Source: Nitrogeniibacter sp050293885
Lineage (GTDB): Bacteria > Pseudomonadota > Gammaproteobacteria > Burkholderiales > Rhodocyclaceae
NCBI GenBank assembly: GCA_050293885.1
Contig: JBNKNO010000032.1
Coordinates: forward strand, 1 to 38,344
Direction: 5' to 3'
DNA: 38,344 bases
The position numbers and the translations under genes are program-made. The notes beneath the pieces are model-generated. The model did no database searches and was not told the DNA's origin. It was given only the letters and a program-made list of their open reading frames with translations. Below, piece after piece: positions 7,052 through 13,914 of this stretch; the first letter of the stretch is position 1, and each line of letters begins with the position of its first letter.

Positions 7052-8449
7052 GTGACTGACATCATCCAATCGAAGAAGGCGCTGGCGGTCAATCCGCTCA
7101 AGGTCAGCCAGCCGGTGGGCGCTTCGCTGGCCTTTCTCGGCCTCGGCCGCAGCCTGCCGCTGATGCATGGCTCGCAGGGGTGCACCGCCTTCGGCAAGGT
7201 GTTCTTCGTGCGACATTTCCGTGAGCCGGTGCCCTTGCAGACCACGGCCATGGATCAGGTGTCGACCATCATGGGCGCCGACGACAACGTCATCGAAGCG
7301 CTGCGGACGCTGTGCGAGAAGAGCGCGCCGGACGTGATCGGCCTGGTGACCACCGGGCTGTCCGAAACCCAGGGCACCGACATCCAGCGCAGCGTGCGCG
7401 ACTTCCGCAGCAAGCATCCGGAATACGAGGCGGTGACCGTGGTGCCGGTCAATACGCCGGACTACGTGGGCTGCTTCGAATCCGGCTTCGCGCTGGCGGT
7501 GGAGGCCATCATCGACACCCTGGTGCCCGAGAGCCAATGCGCCGGCAAGCGCCCGAAGCAGGTCAACGTGCTGGCCTCGGCGATGCTCACGCCGGGCGAC
7601 ATCGAGGCCATCCGCGAGTGGATCGAGGCCTTCGGCCTGCGCGCCGTGGTGTTGCCGGATGTGGGCGATTCGCTCGACGGTCACCTCACCGAGCAGTCGT
7701 TTTCGCCGCTGACCCTCGGCGGCACGCCGCGCGCCGAGATCGTCGCCATGGGCGAATCGGCGGCCACGCTGGTGATCGGCCCCTCGTTGTTCAAGGCGGC
7801 GGATCGCCTCAAGGCGCGCACCGGCGTGCCGGAGTGGCGCTTCGACAGCCTCATGGGGCTCGATGCCTGCGACGCCTTCACCCTGGCGCTGGCCGAGATT
7901 GCCGGTCGCCCGGTGCCCGAGCGCATCGACCGCCATCGCGCCCAGCTGCAGGACGCCATGGTCGATACCCACTTCATGCTCGGCTTCGCCCGCGTCGGCC
8001 TGGCCGCCGACCCCGATCTGGTCGGCCAGCTGGTGCGCTTCCTGGTCGGTATGGGCGTCGAGGTGGTCGGTGCGGTGAGCCCGGCCAAGGGCCCGGCGCT
8101 CGCCGATCTGCCGCTGGCGCAGGTCACCATCGGTGATCTGGAAGACCTCGAAAAGGCGGCGCGCAGCGGCGGCGCACAGCTGCTGATCGCCAATTCCCAT
8201 GCGGCTGAAACCGCGCGCCGGCTTGGCCTGCCGTTGCTGCGCGCGGGTTTCCCGCAGTACGACCTCGTGGGCGGCTACGCCCGCACCTGGGTGGGCTACC
8301 GCGCCTCGCGCCAAGCCCTGTTCGATCTGGCCAATCTCGTCTTGGGGGCTCACCATGAAATCGAACCCTATCGATCCATCTACCGCGCGCCGGAAGGCGT
8401 CGGAGAAACCCGTGTCAGCCCGACGTCTGAAGCTGGCCTGGTCCATTAA
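7052..8449 (+). CDS. nifN: NifN, FeMo-cofactor scaffold subunit
   Basis: The partner of NifE in the NifEN cofactor-assembly scaffold. The family block GSQGCTAFGKVFFVRHFREP is intact near residue 40, with the cluster-ligand cysteine, followed by PLQTTAMDQVSTIMG. The downstream segment VTTGLSETQGTDI and the SSLFKAAD-like stretch fit NifN. I choose GTG at 7052 (protein begins TDIIQSKKALAVNPLK) because GGGAGA lies 9 bases upstream and the homologous N-terminus starts here; the frame continues upstream only through the repeat. The C-terminus runs on past the nifX start, so the two genes overlap by 95 bases. The 158 bases between nifE and nifN are unusual for this gene pair and are mostly the repeat. 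Confidence 0.95.
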   Translation: MTDIIQSKKALAVNPLKVSQPVGASLAFLGLGRSLPLMHGSQGCTAFGKVFFVRHFREPVPLQTTAMDQVSTIMGADDNVIEALRTLCEKSAPDVIGLVTTGLSETQGTDIQRSVRDFRSKHPEYEAVTVVPVNTPDYVGCFESGFALAVEAIIDTLVPESQCAGKRPKQVNVLASAMLTPGDIEAIREWIEAFGLRAVVLPDVGDSLDGHLTEQSFSPLTLGGTPRAEIVAMGESAATLVIGPSLFKAADRLKARTGVPEWRFDSLMGLDACDAFTLALAEIAGRPVPERIDRHRAQLQDAMVDTHFMLGFARVGLAADPDLVGQLVRFLVGMGVEVVGAVSPAKGPALADLPLAQVTIGDLEDLEKAARSGGAQLLIANSHAAETARRLGLPLLRAGFPQYDLVGGYARTWVGYRASRQALFDLANLVLGAHHEIEPYRSIYRAPEGVGETRVSPTSEAGLVH

Positions 8450-8885
8450 GACGGAGCTGGCCATGGTCTTGCGCGTCGCCTTTGCCTCCACCGACCGCCA
8501 GCGCGTCGATCAGCACTTCGGCGCGGCCGAAGCGTTCGCCATCTACGACGTCGAACCGGGCAAGGCCAATCTCGTGGGCGTGGGCGAGTTCGCCGCCGAA
8601 GCCATGGACGGCAACGAGGACAAGCTCGGCGCCAAGGTCGATTTTCTGTCCGAATGCCAGGCGGTTTACGTGATGGCGATCGGCGCTTCGGCGATCAAGC
8701 AATTGCTCACGCGCGGCATCCAGCCGATTCGCATTGGCGAGGTCGATGCCATTGCGGCACTGCTCGAAGAGCTGTCCGACGCCATGCGCGACGGCGGCGT
8801 GGCGTGGGTGGACAAGGCGATGGCGGCGCAGACGCGCTCGGACGATCGCTTTGCCGACATGGCCGACGAAGGGTGGGACGGGTGA
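8355..8885 (+). CDS. nifX: NifX, FeMo-cofactor precursor carrier
   Basis: NifX binds and carries NifB-cofactor and related precursors to or from NifEN. The core starts at LRVAFASTDRQRVDQHFGAAEAFAIYDV, the dinitrogenase iron-molybdenum cofactor-binding fold, and includes EDKLGAKVDFLSECQAVYVMAIGASAIKQLL. The ATG at 8355 gives 176 residues with a basic N-terminal extension of about 36 residues, and GGGGG lies 6 bases upstream. A later ATG at 8463 would give the bare core domain. The chosen start lies inside nifN. The stop codon touches the terminal inverted repeat of the element that follows. Confidence 0.9.
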   Translation: MKSNPIDPSTARRKASEKPVSARRLKLAWSIKTELAMVLRVAFASTDRQRVDQHFGAAEAFAIYDVEPGKANLVGVGEFAAEAMDGNEDKLGAKVDFLSECQAVYVMAIGASAIKQLLTRGIQPIRIGEVDAIAALLEELSDAMRDGGVAWVDKAMAAQTRSDDRFADMADEGWDG

Positions 8886-9196
8886 TCCTAGAAACCGCAG
8901 TTGACCGCTTGTGCTCGCAAGCAAGGTATTGAATATGCAAACGTTATTGACTTCGACGCCGATCACCCGGTCGGTGAGCACGCTACGCACCCGAGTGCAC
9001 GCCTGGCGGGCCGCCTGGCTGCGTTGCTCCTCCTTACAGCGTGCAGGCTGTGCGTCGTCGCGCCTTGCCCGCCCGCTCGCCGGGCCGTCCCAAGGGCGGG
9101 CGCAGCCCCTCGGGGGCAGCGAACGCAGTGAGCGTGGGGTAGTACCTCAACCCGCCAGACGCACACTCAGGTGCGTCCAACTACGGTTTCTAGGAT
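8885..9196. mobile_element. MITE-like element with terminal inverted repeats, between nifX and rseC
   Basis: About 310 bases bounded by inverted repeats. The left end carries CCTAGAAACCGCAGTTG (from 8887), and the right end (9173-9194) is its complement with 3 mismatches in 22. AT/AT flanks extend the dyad to 8885 and 9196. There is no transposase gene inside. The interior holds two other repeat types: one near 9019-9067 resembling the repeat at 10131-10185, and a GC-rich stretch near 9083-9137 that is the complement of the repeat at 15152-15210. The right terminal repeat abuts and includes the first bases of the rseC start codon. Confidence 0.75.
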
Positions 9197-9653
9197 GAAT
9201 GCCGAACGACTCGCACACCGCGGTGTTGTCCAGGCCATCGACGGTAACGACGCACTCGTGGCGGTCGACACCGGTGGCTGCAGCGCCTGTGGCCACGGCA
9301 GCCGCTGTGGCGTTGGTCAATTGGCTGCGGGCCGTGCCGCCACCGTGCTGCGGGTGCCTGCGCAAGTCGGCCTGCGCGCAGGCGATGCGGTGACCGTGAG
9401 TGTGCCGGTGCGCGCACTGACGTTGTCGGCCTTGCTCGGCTACGTGCTGCCGGCGGTGTGCCTGTTGGTGGGTGCCGGTCTGGGCCATGCCGTGGGTTCC
9501 GATGTGACCGCCGTGCTCGGTGCAGGTGGCGGATTTTTCGGCGCGATGGCGCTGGGCCGTCTGCTGATCGTACTCATTCCCGGTTTGCGCGCGACGCCGC
9601 AACTGGATTCGAACGTTTCCCAAGTTTTTTCCGAGGAGTTTCACCATGACTGA
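9195..9653 (+). CDS. RseC/MucC family protein (SoxR-reducing / Rnf-associated)
   Basis: 152 residues of the RseC_MucC family. In E. coli RseC acts in the inner membrane with the Rnf-like Rsx complex to reduce SoxR, and it also touches sigma-E control. Visible features are a cysteine cluster, Cys29-x2-Cys32-x5-Cys38 (GGCSACGHGSRCGVG), in the N-terminal part, then two hydrophobic segments at about 74-97 and 101-127. The ATG at 9195 lies in the end of the MITE-like element, so its ribosome binding region (CTAGG) comes from the element. The gene overlaps the DUF269 gene by 8 bases and so belongs to the nif operon. With rnf genes nearby, a role in redox handling of Rnf for nitrogenase is likely but not shown. 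Confidence 0.85.
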   Translation: MNAERLAHRGVVQAIDGNDALVAVDTGGCSACGHGSRCGVGQLAAGRAATVLRVPAQVGLRAGDAVTVSVPVRALTLSALLGYVLPAVCLLVGAGLGHAVGSDVTAVLGAGGGFFGAMALGRLLIVLIPGLRATPQLDSNVSQVFSEEFHHD

Positions 9654-10107
9654 AGCAACCGTTGCCGATCCGATTCTCGAGACCGATTTCATCAAGGAAA
9701 TGTCGCGCCAGATGCGGGCGCTCGACACCTACGGCACCTACGCCGGCTATTCGCTGGAGAAGCTGCTCGACCCCTTCGTGCTCACCAAGGAGAAGAAGGC
9801 CGAGATCCCGCTCATCGGCGATCCGGACGAGGAAACCCTGTCACGCGTTAAGGCTTTCTACAACGCCATCGCGGTGCTGATCGAGAAGGAATGCAAGCTG
9901 CTGGCGGTGCCGCTGGTGCATCTGACCCACGAGGGCTTTGGCCGCGCGTTCATCACCGTCGGCCAGTTGGTCGCGGTCGACAAGACCTTGCGTGACGTGC
10001 ATCGCTTCGGTTTCGCCAGCCTGTCGAAGATGAAGGACGAAGCCGACAAACTGCTGTCGGTAGCGCTGGGGCGTATCGGCGAGCACCCCGAAGTGGCCGG
10101 CATGTAA
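9646..10107 (+). CDS. NifX-associated nitrogen fixation protein (DUF269)
   Basis: A 153-residue soluble protein of the NifX-associated family (DUF269), found almost only downstream of nifX in diazotrophs. The exact role is unknown but is thought to lie in cofactor maturation. Family features are the start DFIKEMSRQMRALDTYGTYAG, the middle KLLDPFVLTKEKKAEIPLIGDPDEE, and the C-terminal VALGRIGEHPEVAGM. It starts inside the last codons of rseC. A repeat separates it from the DUF683 gene. Confidence 0.93.
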   Translation: MTEATVADPILETDFIKEMSRQMRALDTYGTYAGYSLEKLLDPFVLTKEKKAEIPLIGDPDEETLSRVKAFYNAIAVLIEKECKLLAVPLVHLTHEGFGRAFITVGQLVAVDKTLRDVHRFGFASLSKMKDEADKLLSVALGRIGEHPEVAGM

Positions 10108-10120
10108 GGAACGCCCAACA

Positions 10121-10205
10121 GAATGATTCTGACGTCGTTGCGCCTCCTTGCCGTACGAATTTGTACTGTCTGCGTCGGCGCGCCTAGTCAGAACCGCTTC
10201 GCTTC
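10121..10205. repeat. Palindromic intergenic repeat
   Basis: TTCTGAC (10127-10133) and GTCAGAA (10187-10193) are perfect inverted ends around a GC-rich interior with a small dyad (GTAC-GAATTT-GTAC). The interior CGTTGCGCCTCCTT ... CTGCGTCGGCGCGCCT recurs in diverged form near 9019-9067 inside the MITE-like element. It looks like an interspersed betaproteobacterial repeat. It fills most of the 128-base gap between the DUF269 and DUF683 genes and may weaken transcription between them. Confidence 0.6.
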
Positions 10206-10235
10206 ATTCGGTTGGACCTTCCAGGGAGAAAGAAG

Positions 10236-10454
10236 ATGACTGACGAAGAGCTCAAGGCCCTCGACAAGGAAGTGAAGAAGCGCAAGCGCATCGCTTCTGA
10301 GTGGGCGTCACAACTACACGATCTGGTCGAAGACCGCTTGCCGGCGGCCTTTGGCGAGATCCCCGACATCGCCCAGTCCACCTACGATGCCTGCCAGGCA
10401 TGGGCCGATGCCAATGCGCGCCTGCAGGCGGCGCAGAAAGAATTGACGAGTTGA
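10236..10454 (+). CDS. CCE_0567-family metalloprotein (DUF683)
   Basis: A 72-residue all-helical protein of the DUF683 / CCE_0567 family, encoded in most nif clusters next to nifX and DUF269. It starts MTDEELKALDKEVKKRKRIA, the family's opening, and continues as a charged helical hairpin (QLHDLVEDRLP ... ACQAWADANARLQAAQKEL). Structural work on the family reports metal binding; the function is unknown. The ATG at 10236 is preceded by AGGGAG at 10223-10228. An earlier in-frame TTG at 10212 is less likely. fdxB follows after 2 bases. Confidence 0.92.
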   Translation: MTDEELKALDKEVKKRKRIASEWASQLHDLVEDRLPAAFGEIPDIAQSTYDACQAWADANARLQAAQKELTS

Positions 10455-10456
10455 TC

Positions 10457-10726
10457 ATGATTACCGGACTGACCCGCGGCGGCGAGGAATGGACGCCGAA
10501 TTTCGTTACCCATCTGGACCAGGAAAAGTGCATCGGCTGCGGCCGCTGCTACAAGGTGTGTCCGCGCAACGTGCTCGATCTGGTCGAGCGCGAGCTGGAT
10601 GACGACGACGATGATGAAGACGACAACATGATGGTGATGTCCATCGCCAATGGCATGGACTGCATCGGTTGCGGTTCCTGTGGCCGCGTCTGCCCGAAAG
10701 ACTGCTACACCTACGCGTCGGCCTGA
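10457..10726 (+). CDS. fdxB: Nif-specific ferredoxin III (FdxB), 2[4Fe-4S]
   Basis: An 89-residue ferredoxin of the nif-specific ferredoxin III type, an electron carrier linked to nitrogenase maturation or reduction. Two cluster motifs are complete: Cys25/28/31/35 (CIGCGRCYKVCP) and Cys69/72/75/79 (CIGCGSCGRVCP). Between them is a very acidic stretch (DDDDDDEDD), which is common in this family. It is tightly packed after the DUF683 gene, and its stop overlaps the next start (ATGA). Confidence 0.94.
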   Translation: MITGLTRGGEEWTPNFVTHLDQEKCIGCGRCYKVCPRNVLDLVERELDDDDDDEDDNMMVMSIANGMDCIGCGSCGRVCPKDCYTYASA

Positions 10727-11070
10727 TGAGCGGCGCGCCCGAACCCGATGTGGCCGAGGCCGTGTGCGCGGCGCTGCGCGCGCAAGTGGCCCGGCTCGGC
10801 CTGTCGATCGGCGAGGAGCCGGTGTGGCTGGATGCCAGCGTGGATGTCACGCGTGATCCGTTCACCCAGGAATCGAGTCTGGTGGCGACCTGGAAAGGCG
10901 CGGCGCGCTACGGCACCGCCACCTTCTTCCCCGATGGGCGCGTGTTTGCCGAATATCAGGTGTTGATGCCGTTGCCGGACAAGGACGACCAGTTCGTCGA
11001 GGCGGTGCAGGTATGGGGCCCGCCCGACGCCTTGCGTGGCGAGGCGGTGATTGTGGCGTTTCCGACATGA
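10726..11070 (+). CDS. Unrecognised nif-operon protein, 114 residues
   Basis: I do not recognise this family. It is a soluble protein with no cysteine motif; the only cysteine is near residue 14 (AVCAALRA). The first part looks helical (AEAVCAALRAQVARLG), and the rest looks like beta strands (SLVATWKGAARYGTATFFPDGRVFAEYQVLMPLP), ending DALRGEAVIVAFPT. It overlaps fdxB by one base and the next gene by 4 bases, so it is co-translated as part of the NifA-driven operon. That makes a role around cofactor or electron-carrier assembly likely, but this is inferred only from position. Confidence 0.8.
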   Translation: MSGAPEPDVAEAVCAALRAQVARLGLSIGEEPVWLDASVDVTRDPFTQESSLVATWKGAARYGTATFFPDGRVFAEYQVLMPLPDKDDQFVEAVQVWGPPDALRGEAVIVAFPT

Positions 11071-11513
11071 GTGCGATGCCGGTGTCGGTGGTCTCACCGC
11101 CGCTGACGGCGCGCCTGGTGCTGTGCCACAAGCAGGCCACCAGCGCGCGGCTGCGCTTCTTCTGCCATGGCGACAGCATTCTGGTCTTCGATCCGCTGCC
11201 GCCGGATCGGCAGCTGCATGACGAGGATTTCGACGCCGGCGTCGAGGTGCATCCGGCGCCGCTGGTGCAGGCAGCGGAAAGGCGTCTTGGGCTGGCGGCT
11301 GGCAGCATTACCGCCGAAGCCGGTTTTCATGCCTGGCTGAGCACCGCGGCGGGCGATGTGCCGGTGTTGCTGGCGGCGTTCCAGAGCACCGACCCGCCCT
11401 TCGACGCGGCCGAACGGGCGGGTGGCCGCTTCATCGCCATGACCGATGCGCGCCGGCTCGACGCGATTGAGCGCGAACTGCTGCGCCGCGTTTACGAATA
11501 TCTGCTCGGCTGA
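11067..11513 (+). CDS. Unrecognised nif-operon protein, 148 residues
   Basis: This is the last gene of the nifENX operon. It has no signal peptide or membrane segment. The middle (LVEVHPAPLVQ-like strand, then AERRLGLAAGSITAEAGFHAWL) alternates strands and helices, and the C-terminus is a long helix (RRLDAIERELLRRVYEYLLG). Cysteines at LVLCHKQ and FFCHGDS, each next to a His, could bind metal, but I cannot match them to a known site. The start overlaps the previous stop (ATGA). The gene runs to within 10 bases of the convergent GST gene, with no clear terminator between them. Confidence 0.8.
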   Translation: MSAMPVSVVSPPLTARLVLCHKQATSARLRFFCHGDSILVFDPLPPDRQLHDEDFDAGVEVHPAPLVQAAERRLGLAAGSITAEAGFHAWLSTAAGDVPVLLAAFQSTDPPFDAAERAGGRFIAMTDARRLDAIERELLRRVYEYLLG

Positions 11514-11523
11514 GTGCCGCGCC

Positions 11524-12117
11524 TCACACGCCGGGCATGGGAATGAAGCCCGGCAAGGCCTTGATGCGCGCGATCCACGCCTGAATGTTCGGGTAGCGCG
11601 ACAAGTCCACGCCACCTTCCGGTGCCAGCGCCACGTAAGGCATCACGGCGCAATCGGCGATGGTCGGGCGGCCCAGGGCGAGCCAGTCGTGCGTGGCCAG
11701 GTGGGCGTCGATCAGCGGCAGGATGCGCGCGGCCCGGCGCAGGGCGTCGGCCTTGTCGAGATCGAAGCCGAATTTGTCGACCAGACGTGCGGCACCGGGA
11801 CCGTTCTGCACCTCGTTGGCGGCCGTGGACAGCCATTGTGCGATTTCTCCCTGGCTGGCCGGATCGGCCGGCCACCAGTCGGTCTTGCCGAACTTGCCCG
11901 CCAGATAGACGAGGATGGCGTGCGAATCGCGCAGCACCACCTCGCCGTCCGCCAGGGCCGGTACCTGCCCCCAGGGATTGAGGTCGATGAACGGCGCGCG
12001 CTTGTGCTCGCCATCGAGCAGATTCACCGCCACGAGTTCGAGGGGAATGTGCGTGAGCGCGGCGAACAGGCGCACCTTGTAGCAGTTGCCGGACAGTTCC
12101 AGGTCGTAGAGTTTCAT
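11524..12117 (-). CDS. Glutathione S-transferase family protein
   Basis: A 197-residue cytosolic GST. The N-terminal thioredoxin-like domain starts MKLYDLELSGNCYKVRL, with a serine and cysteine (SGNC) at the catalytic position. It contains the cis-proline segment GQVPAL and the glutathione-binding DSHAILVYLA. The C-terminal helical domain has the N-capping motif PTIADCAVMPYVAL. The ATG at 12117 is used because it begins the conserved fold; upstream sequence in frame is unlike the family. It is transcribed toward the nif operon, behind the PNPOx gene, and probably belongs with that gene and the LysR regulator. Confidence 0.92.
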   Translation of the reverse strand: MKLYDLELSGNCYKVRLFAALTHIPLELVAVNLLDGEHKRAPFIDLNPWGQVPALADGEVVLRDSHAILVYLAGKFGKTDWWPADPASQGEIAQWLSTAANEVQNGPGAARLVDKFGFDLDKADALRRAARILPLIDAHLATHDWLALGRPTIADCAVMPYVALAPEGGVDLSRYPNIQAWIARIKALPGFIPMPGV

Positions 12118-12158
12118 GGTGTCTCCGGTGGGTCGTCGTGCCAAGTGGCGGGAAGAAA

Positions 12159-12701
12159 TCATGCGCCGGGGCGGGGCGAGATGTACTGACTGCAGTTCCA
12201 GTCGAAGCCCTTGAGGTGCAGCACCATCACCCGCTCGAAGGGCTGGTCGGGCGGCAGCGCCAGCGCCGCGATCAGTGCGGCGGGTGCATCGGTGGCGGCG
12301 ATCGGTTCGATCTCGGCGAACAGCTTGAGGCGGCGGCGGGCGACGTAGTCGAGCATGATCAACGCGGCGCGCGGGTTGCTGCGCAGGTTGCCCACGCTCA
12401 CGTACTGGCGGTTGCCGGGGTAGTCGGCAAAGGCCAGCGTGTGGGCGTCGAGTACGCGCAGAAAGCCGACCGCGCCGCCGCGGTGCTGCACGTGCGGCCA
12501 GCCGGTTTCGCTCACGGTGGCCAGATAGAAGCTGTCGCGCGCGGCGATGAACTGCCGCTCGCGTTCGCCTAGCGCCACCTCGCGGTGAAGCGCAGCGGAC
12601 AGCTCCTCTGGCCGAGCGCGGCCGATCTCGCGCCCGTTGAGCTGGCGTTGGGTGTCGCGCACGGTGCGCGTGAAGGCGATGTGGGCGAAATGCGGATTCA
12701 T
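12159..12701 (-). CDS. Pyridoxamine 5'-phosphate oxidase-like FMN-binding protein
   Basis: A 180-residue protein of the PNPOx-like split-barrel superfamily, which usually binds FMN. The key block DSFYLATVSETGWPHVQHRGG is followed by DYPGNRQYVSVGNLRSNPRAALIMLDY, which is the flavin-binding part of these proteins. The likely substrate is unknown; members often act as general flavoprotein reductases. It is divergent from the LysR regulator, with 108 bases between them, and the GST gene follows 41 bases downstream on the same strand. That is the standard layout of a LysR-controlled pair. Confidence 0.85.
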   Translation of the reverse strand: MNPHFAHIAFTRTVRDTQRQLNGREIGRARPEELSAALHREVALGERERQFIAARDSFYLATVSETGWPHVQHRGGAVGFLRVLDAHTLAFADYPGNRQYVSVGNLRSNPRAALIMLDYVARRRLKLFAEIEPIAATDAPAALIAALALPPDQPFERVMVLHLKGFDWNCSQYISPRPGA

Positions 12702-12809
12702 GATGAAACCCTCATGTGTGGCATGTGGGCAATCTTCATAGATTCAGTGTCGGCAATAAATAGCGCCAGGCGAATTTCATTGATGCGTTAAACGAACTAA
12801 TATGCGGCG
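12702..12809. promoter_or_regulatory. Divergent promoter region of the PNPOx and LysR genes
   Basis: This AT-richer intergenic stretch lies between divergent genes, where a LysR-type regulator normally binds. TAATAT near 12798-12803 could be a -10 for LysR but lies very close to its ATG. No clear -35 or T-N11-A operator can be assigned with confidence. Confidence 0.4.
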
Positions 12810-13718
12810 ATGGACAAGCTGCGCGCCATGAGCGCTTTCGTGCATATCGTCGATGCTGGCAGTCTCACGGCCGCCTCGGCGCGGCTGGGCACCTCGCTGG
12901 CCTCGGTGGTGCGTCAGCTCGCGGCGCTGGAACGGGCGCTGGGCGTGCGCCTGCTCAATCGCACCACGCGGCGCATCGCGCTGACCGACGAAGGGCGCGA
13001 ATACGTCGAGCGCTGCCGCCGTCTGTTGGCCGAAATCGACGAAACCGAACGGATGCTGACCGACCGCGAGCACTCGCCCAGCGGGCGCATCGCGCTGACC
13101 GCGCCGGTGATGTTCGGGCGCCTGCATGTGGCGCCAGTGGTGACCGATTTCCTCGTCGCCCACCCGGGCATGCGCGCCGAACTGATGTTGCTCGACCGAG
13201 TGGTGGATCTGCTCGAAGACGGCTTCGATCTGGCGGTGCGTATCGGCCGCCTGCCCGAATCGTCACTGGTGGCGATTGCGCTCGGGCACACGCAACGCGT
13301 GTTCTGTGCCAGCCCCGACTATGTGGCCGAACACGGCATGCCCACGCGTCCGGCCGACCTGGCGGCCGACGCCGGGCGGCATCAGGTGGTGGGCTTCAGC
13401 GGGCTGGGCACGGGGGCGGAATGGGTGTTCCAGCATGACGGAAAGACCGAGCGGGTGATGGTCAGCGAGCGTTTCGTCACCAATCAGGTCCATGTGGCGC
13501 TCGATGCGTGTGCCAAGGGCCTGGGCATCGGGCTGTTTCTGGCCTATCAGTCGGCCGCGCTGGAAGCCGCGGGGGCGCTGGTGCGCCTGCTGCCGGACTG
13601 GGCGCCGCCGCCGGAGCCGGTCAATCTGCTGCTGCCCTCGGCGCGGCTGATGTCGCCGCGTATTCGCGCCTTCGTGGACTGGTCCGTGCCACGTCTGCGC
13701 GCCGTGCTGAAGGGCTGA
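12810..13718 (+). CDS. LysR family transcriptional regulator
   Basis: A 302-residue LysR regulator. The N-terminal winged helix-turn-helix is clear: AFVHIVDAGSLTAASARLGTSLASVVRQLAALERALGVRLLNRTTRRIALTDEG covers residues about 9-62. The effector domain follows (SGRIALTAPVMFGRLHVAPVV ... DLLEDGFDLAVRIG). It probably controls the divergent PNPOx and GST genes. It is unrelated to nif control, so this three-gene module interrupts the nif region. The inducer cannot be predicted. Confidence 0.93.
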   Translation: MDKLRAMSAFVHIVDAGSLTAASARLGTSLASVVRQLAALERALGVRLLNRTTRRIALTDEGREYVERCRRLLAEIDETERMLTDREHSPSGRIALTAPVMFGRLHVAPVVTDFLVAHPGMRAELMLLDRVVDLLEDGFDLAVRIGRLPESSLVAIALGHTQRVFCASPDYVAEHGMPTRPADLAADAGRHQVVGFSGLGTGAEWVFQHDGKTERVMVSERFVTNQVHVALDACAKGLGIGLFLAYQSAALEAAGALVRLLPDWAPPPEPVNLLLPSARLMSPRIRAFVDWSVPRLRAVLKG

Positions 13719-13752
13719 ATCCGTCCGCCGATGTGGTGGCGCGATGCTGCGG

Positions 13753-13790
13753 TGCGACAAAAATACGGCCTCACGTCGGCCTTTGTCGCA
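13753..13790. other. Perfect 9-bp hairpin after the LysR gene, overlapping the NifA site
   Basis: TGCGACAAA (13753-13761) and TTTGTCGCA (13782-13790) form a perfect stem, with GGCC/GGCC able to pair inside the loop. It follows the LysR stop by 34 bases and could slow or end that transcript, although there is no T-run. Its right arm shares bases with the NifA site at 13784-13799. Confidence 0.55.
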
Positions 13791-13799
13791 AACACGACA
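13784..13799 (+). promoter_or_regulatory. NifA upstream activator sequence of iscA-nifU-nifS
   Basis: TGTCGCAAACACGACA is an exact TGT-N10-ACA NifA enhancer. Its centre is about 102 bases upstream of the predicted transcription start near 13894. It belongs to the sigma-54 promoter at 13868-13883. Confidence 0.82.
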
Positions 13800-13867
13800 T
13801 CCGACACCGCCCTTCGCAAGCCACTCAAGTCGTTGAAAACAAATGGGCTTGTTGCCTGTTTGCGTTC

Positions 13868-13883
13868 AGGCACAGCCCTTGCA
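13868..13883 (+). promoter_or_regulatory. Sigma-54 promoter of the iscA-nifU-nifS operon
   Basis: AGGCACAGCCCTTGCA has GG (13869-13870) and GC (13881-13882) exactly 10 bases apart, and matches GGCAC and TTGCA of the consensus in full. Transcription should start near 13894; GGAGA at 13904-13908 is the ribosome binding site for iscA. Confidence 0.88.
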
Positions 13884-13914
13884 GGTGATCGGCATCAATC
13901 CTCGGAGACCGATC

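Noticed and set aside
6907..7059. Small open frame of 50 codons between nifE and nifN (starts MTETKCPVGWVERSEAQ)
   Set aside because: Most of it is the translated palindromic repeat. The only possible interest is that its first codons may be a displaced nifN start.
9195..9653. RseC gene as a ferredoxin-like Fe-S protein because of its Cys cluster
   Set aside because: Three cysteines followed by two membrane segments fit the RseC/MucC family better than any ferredoxin.
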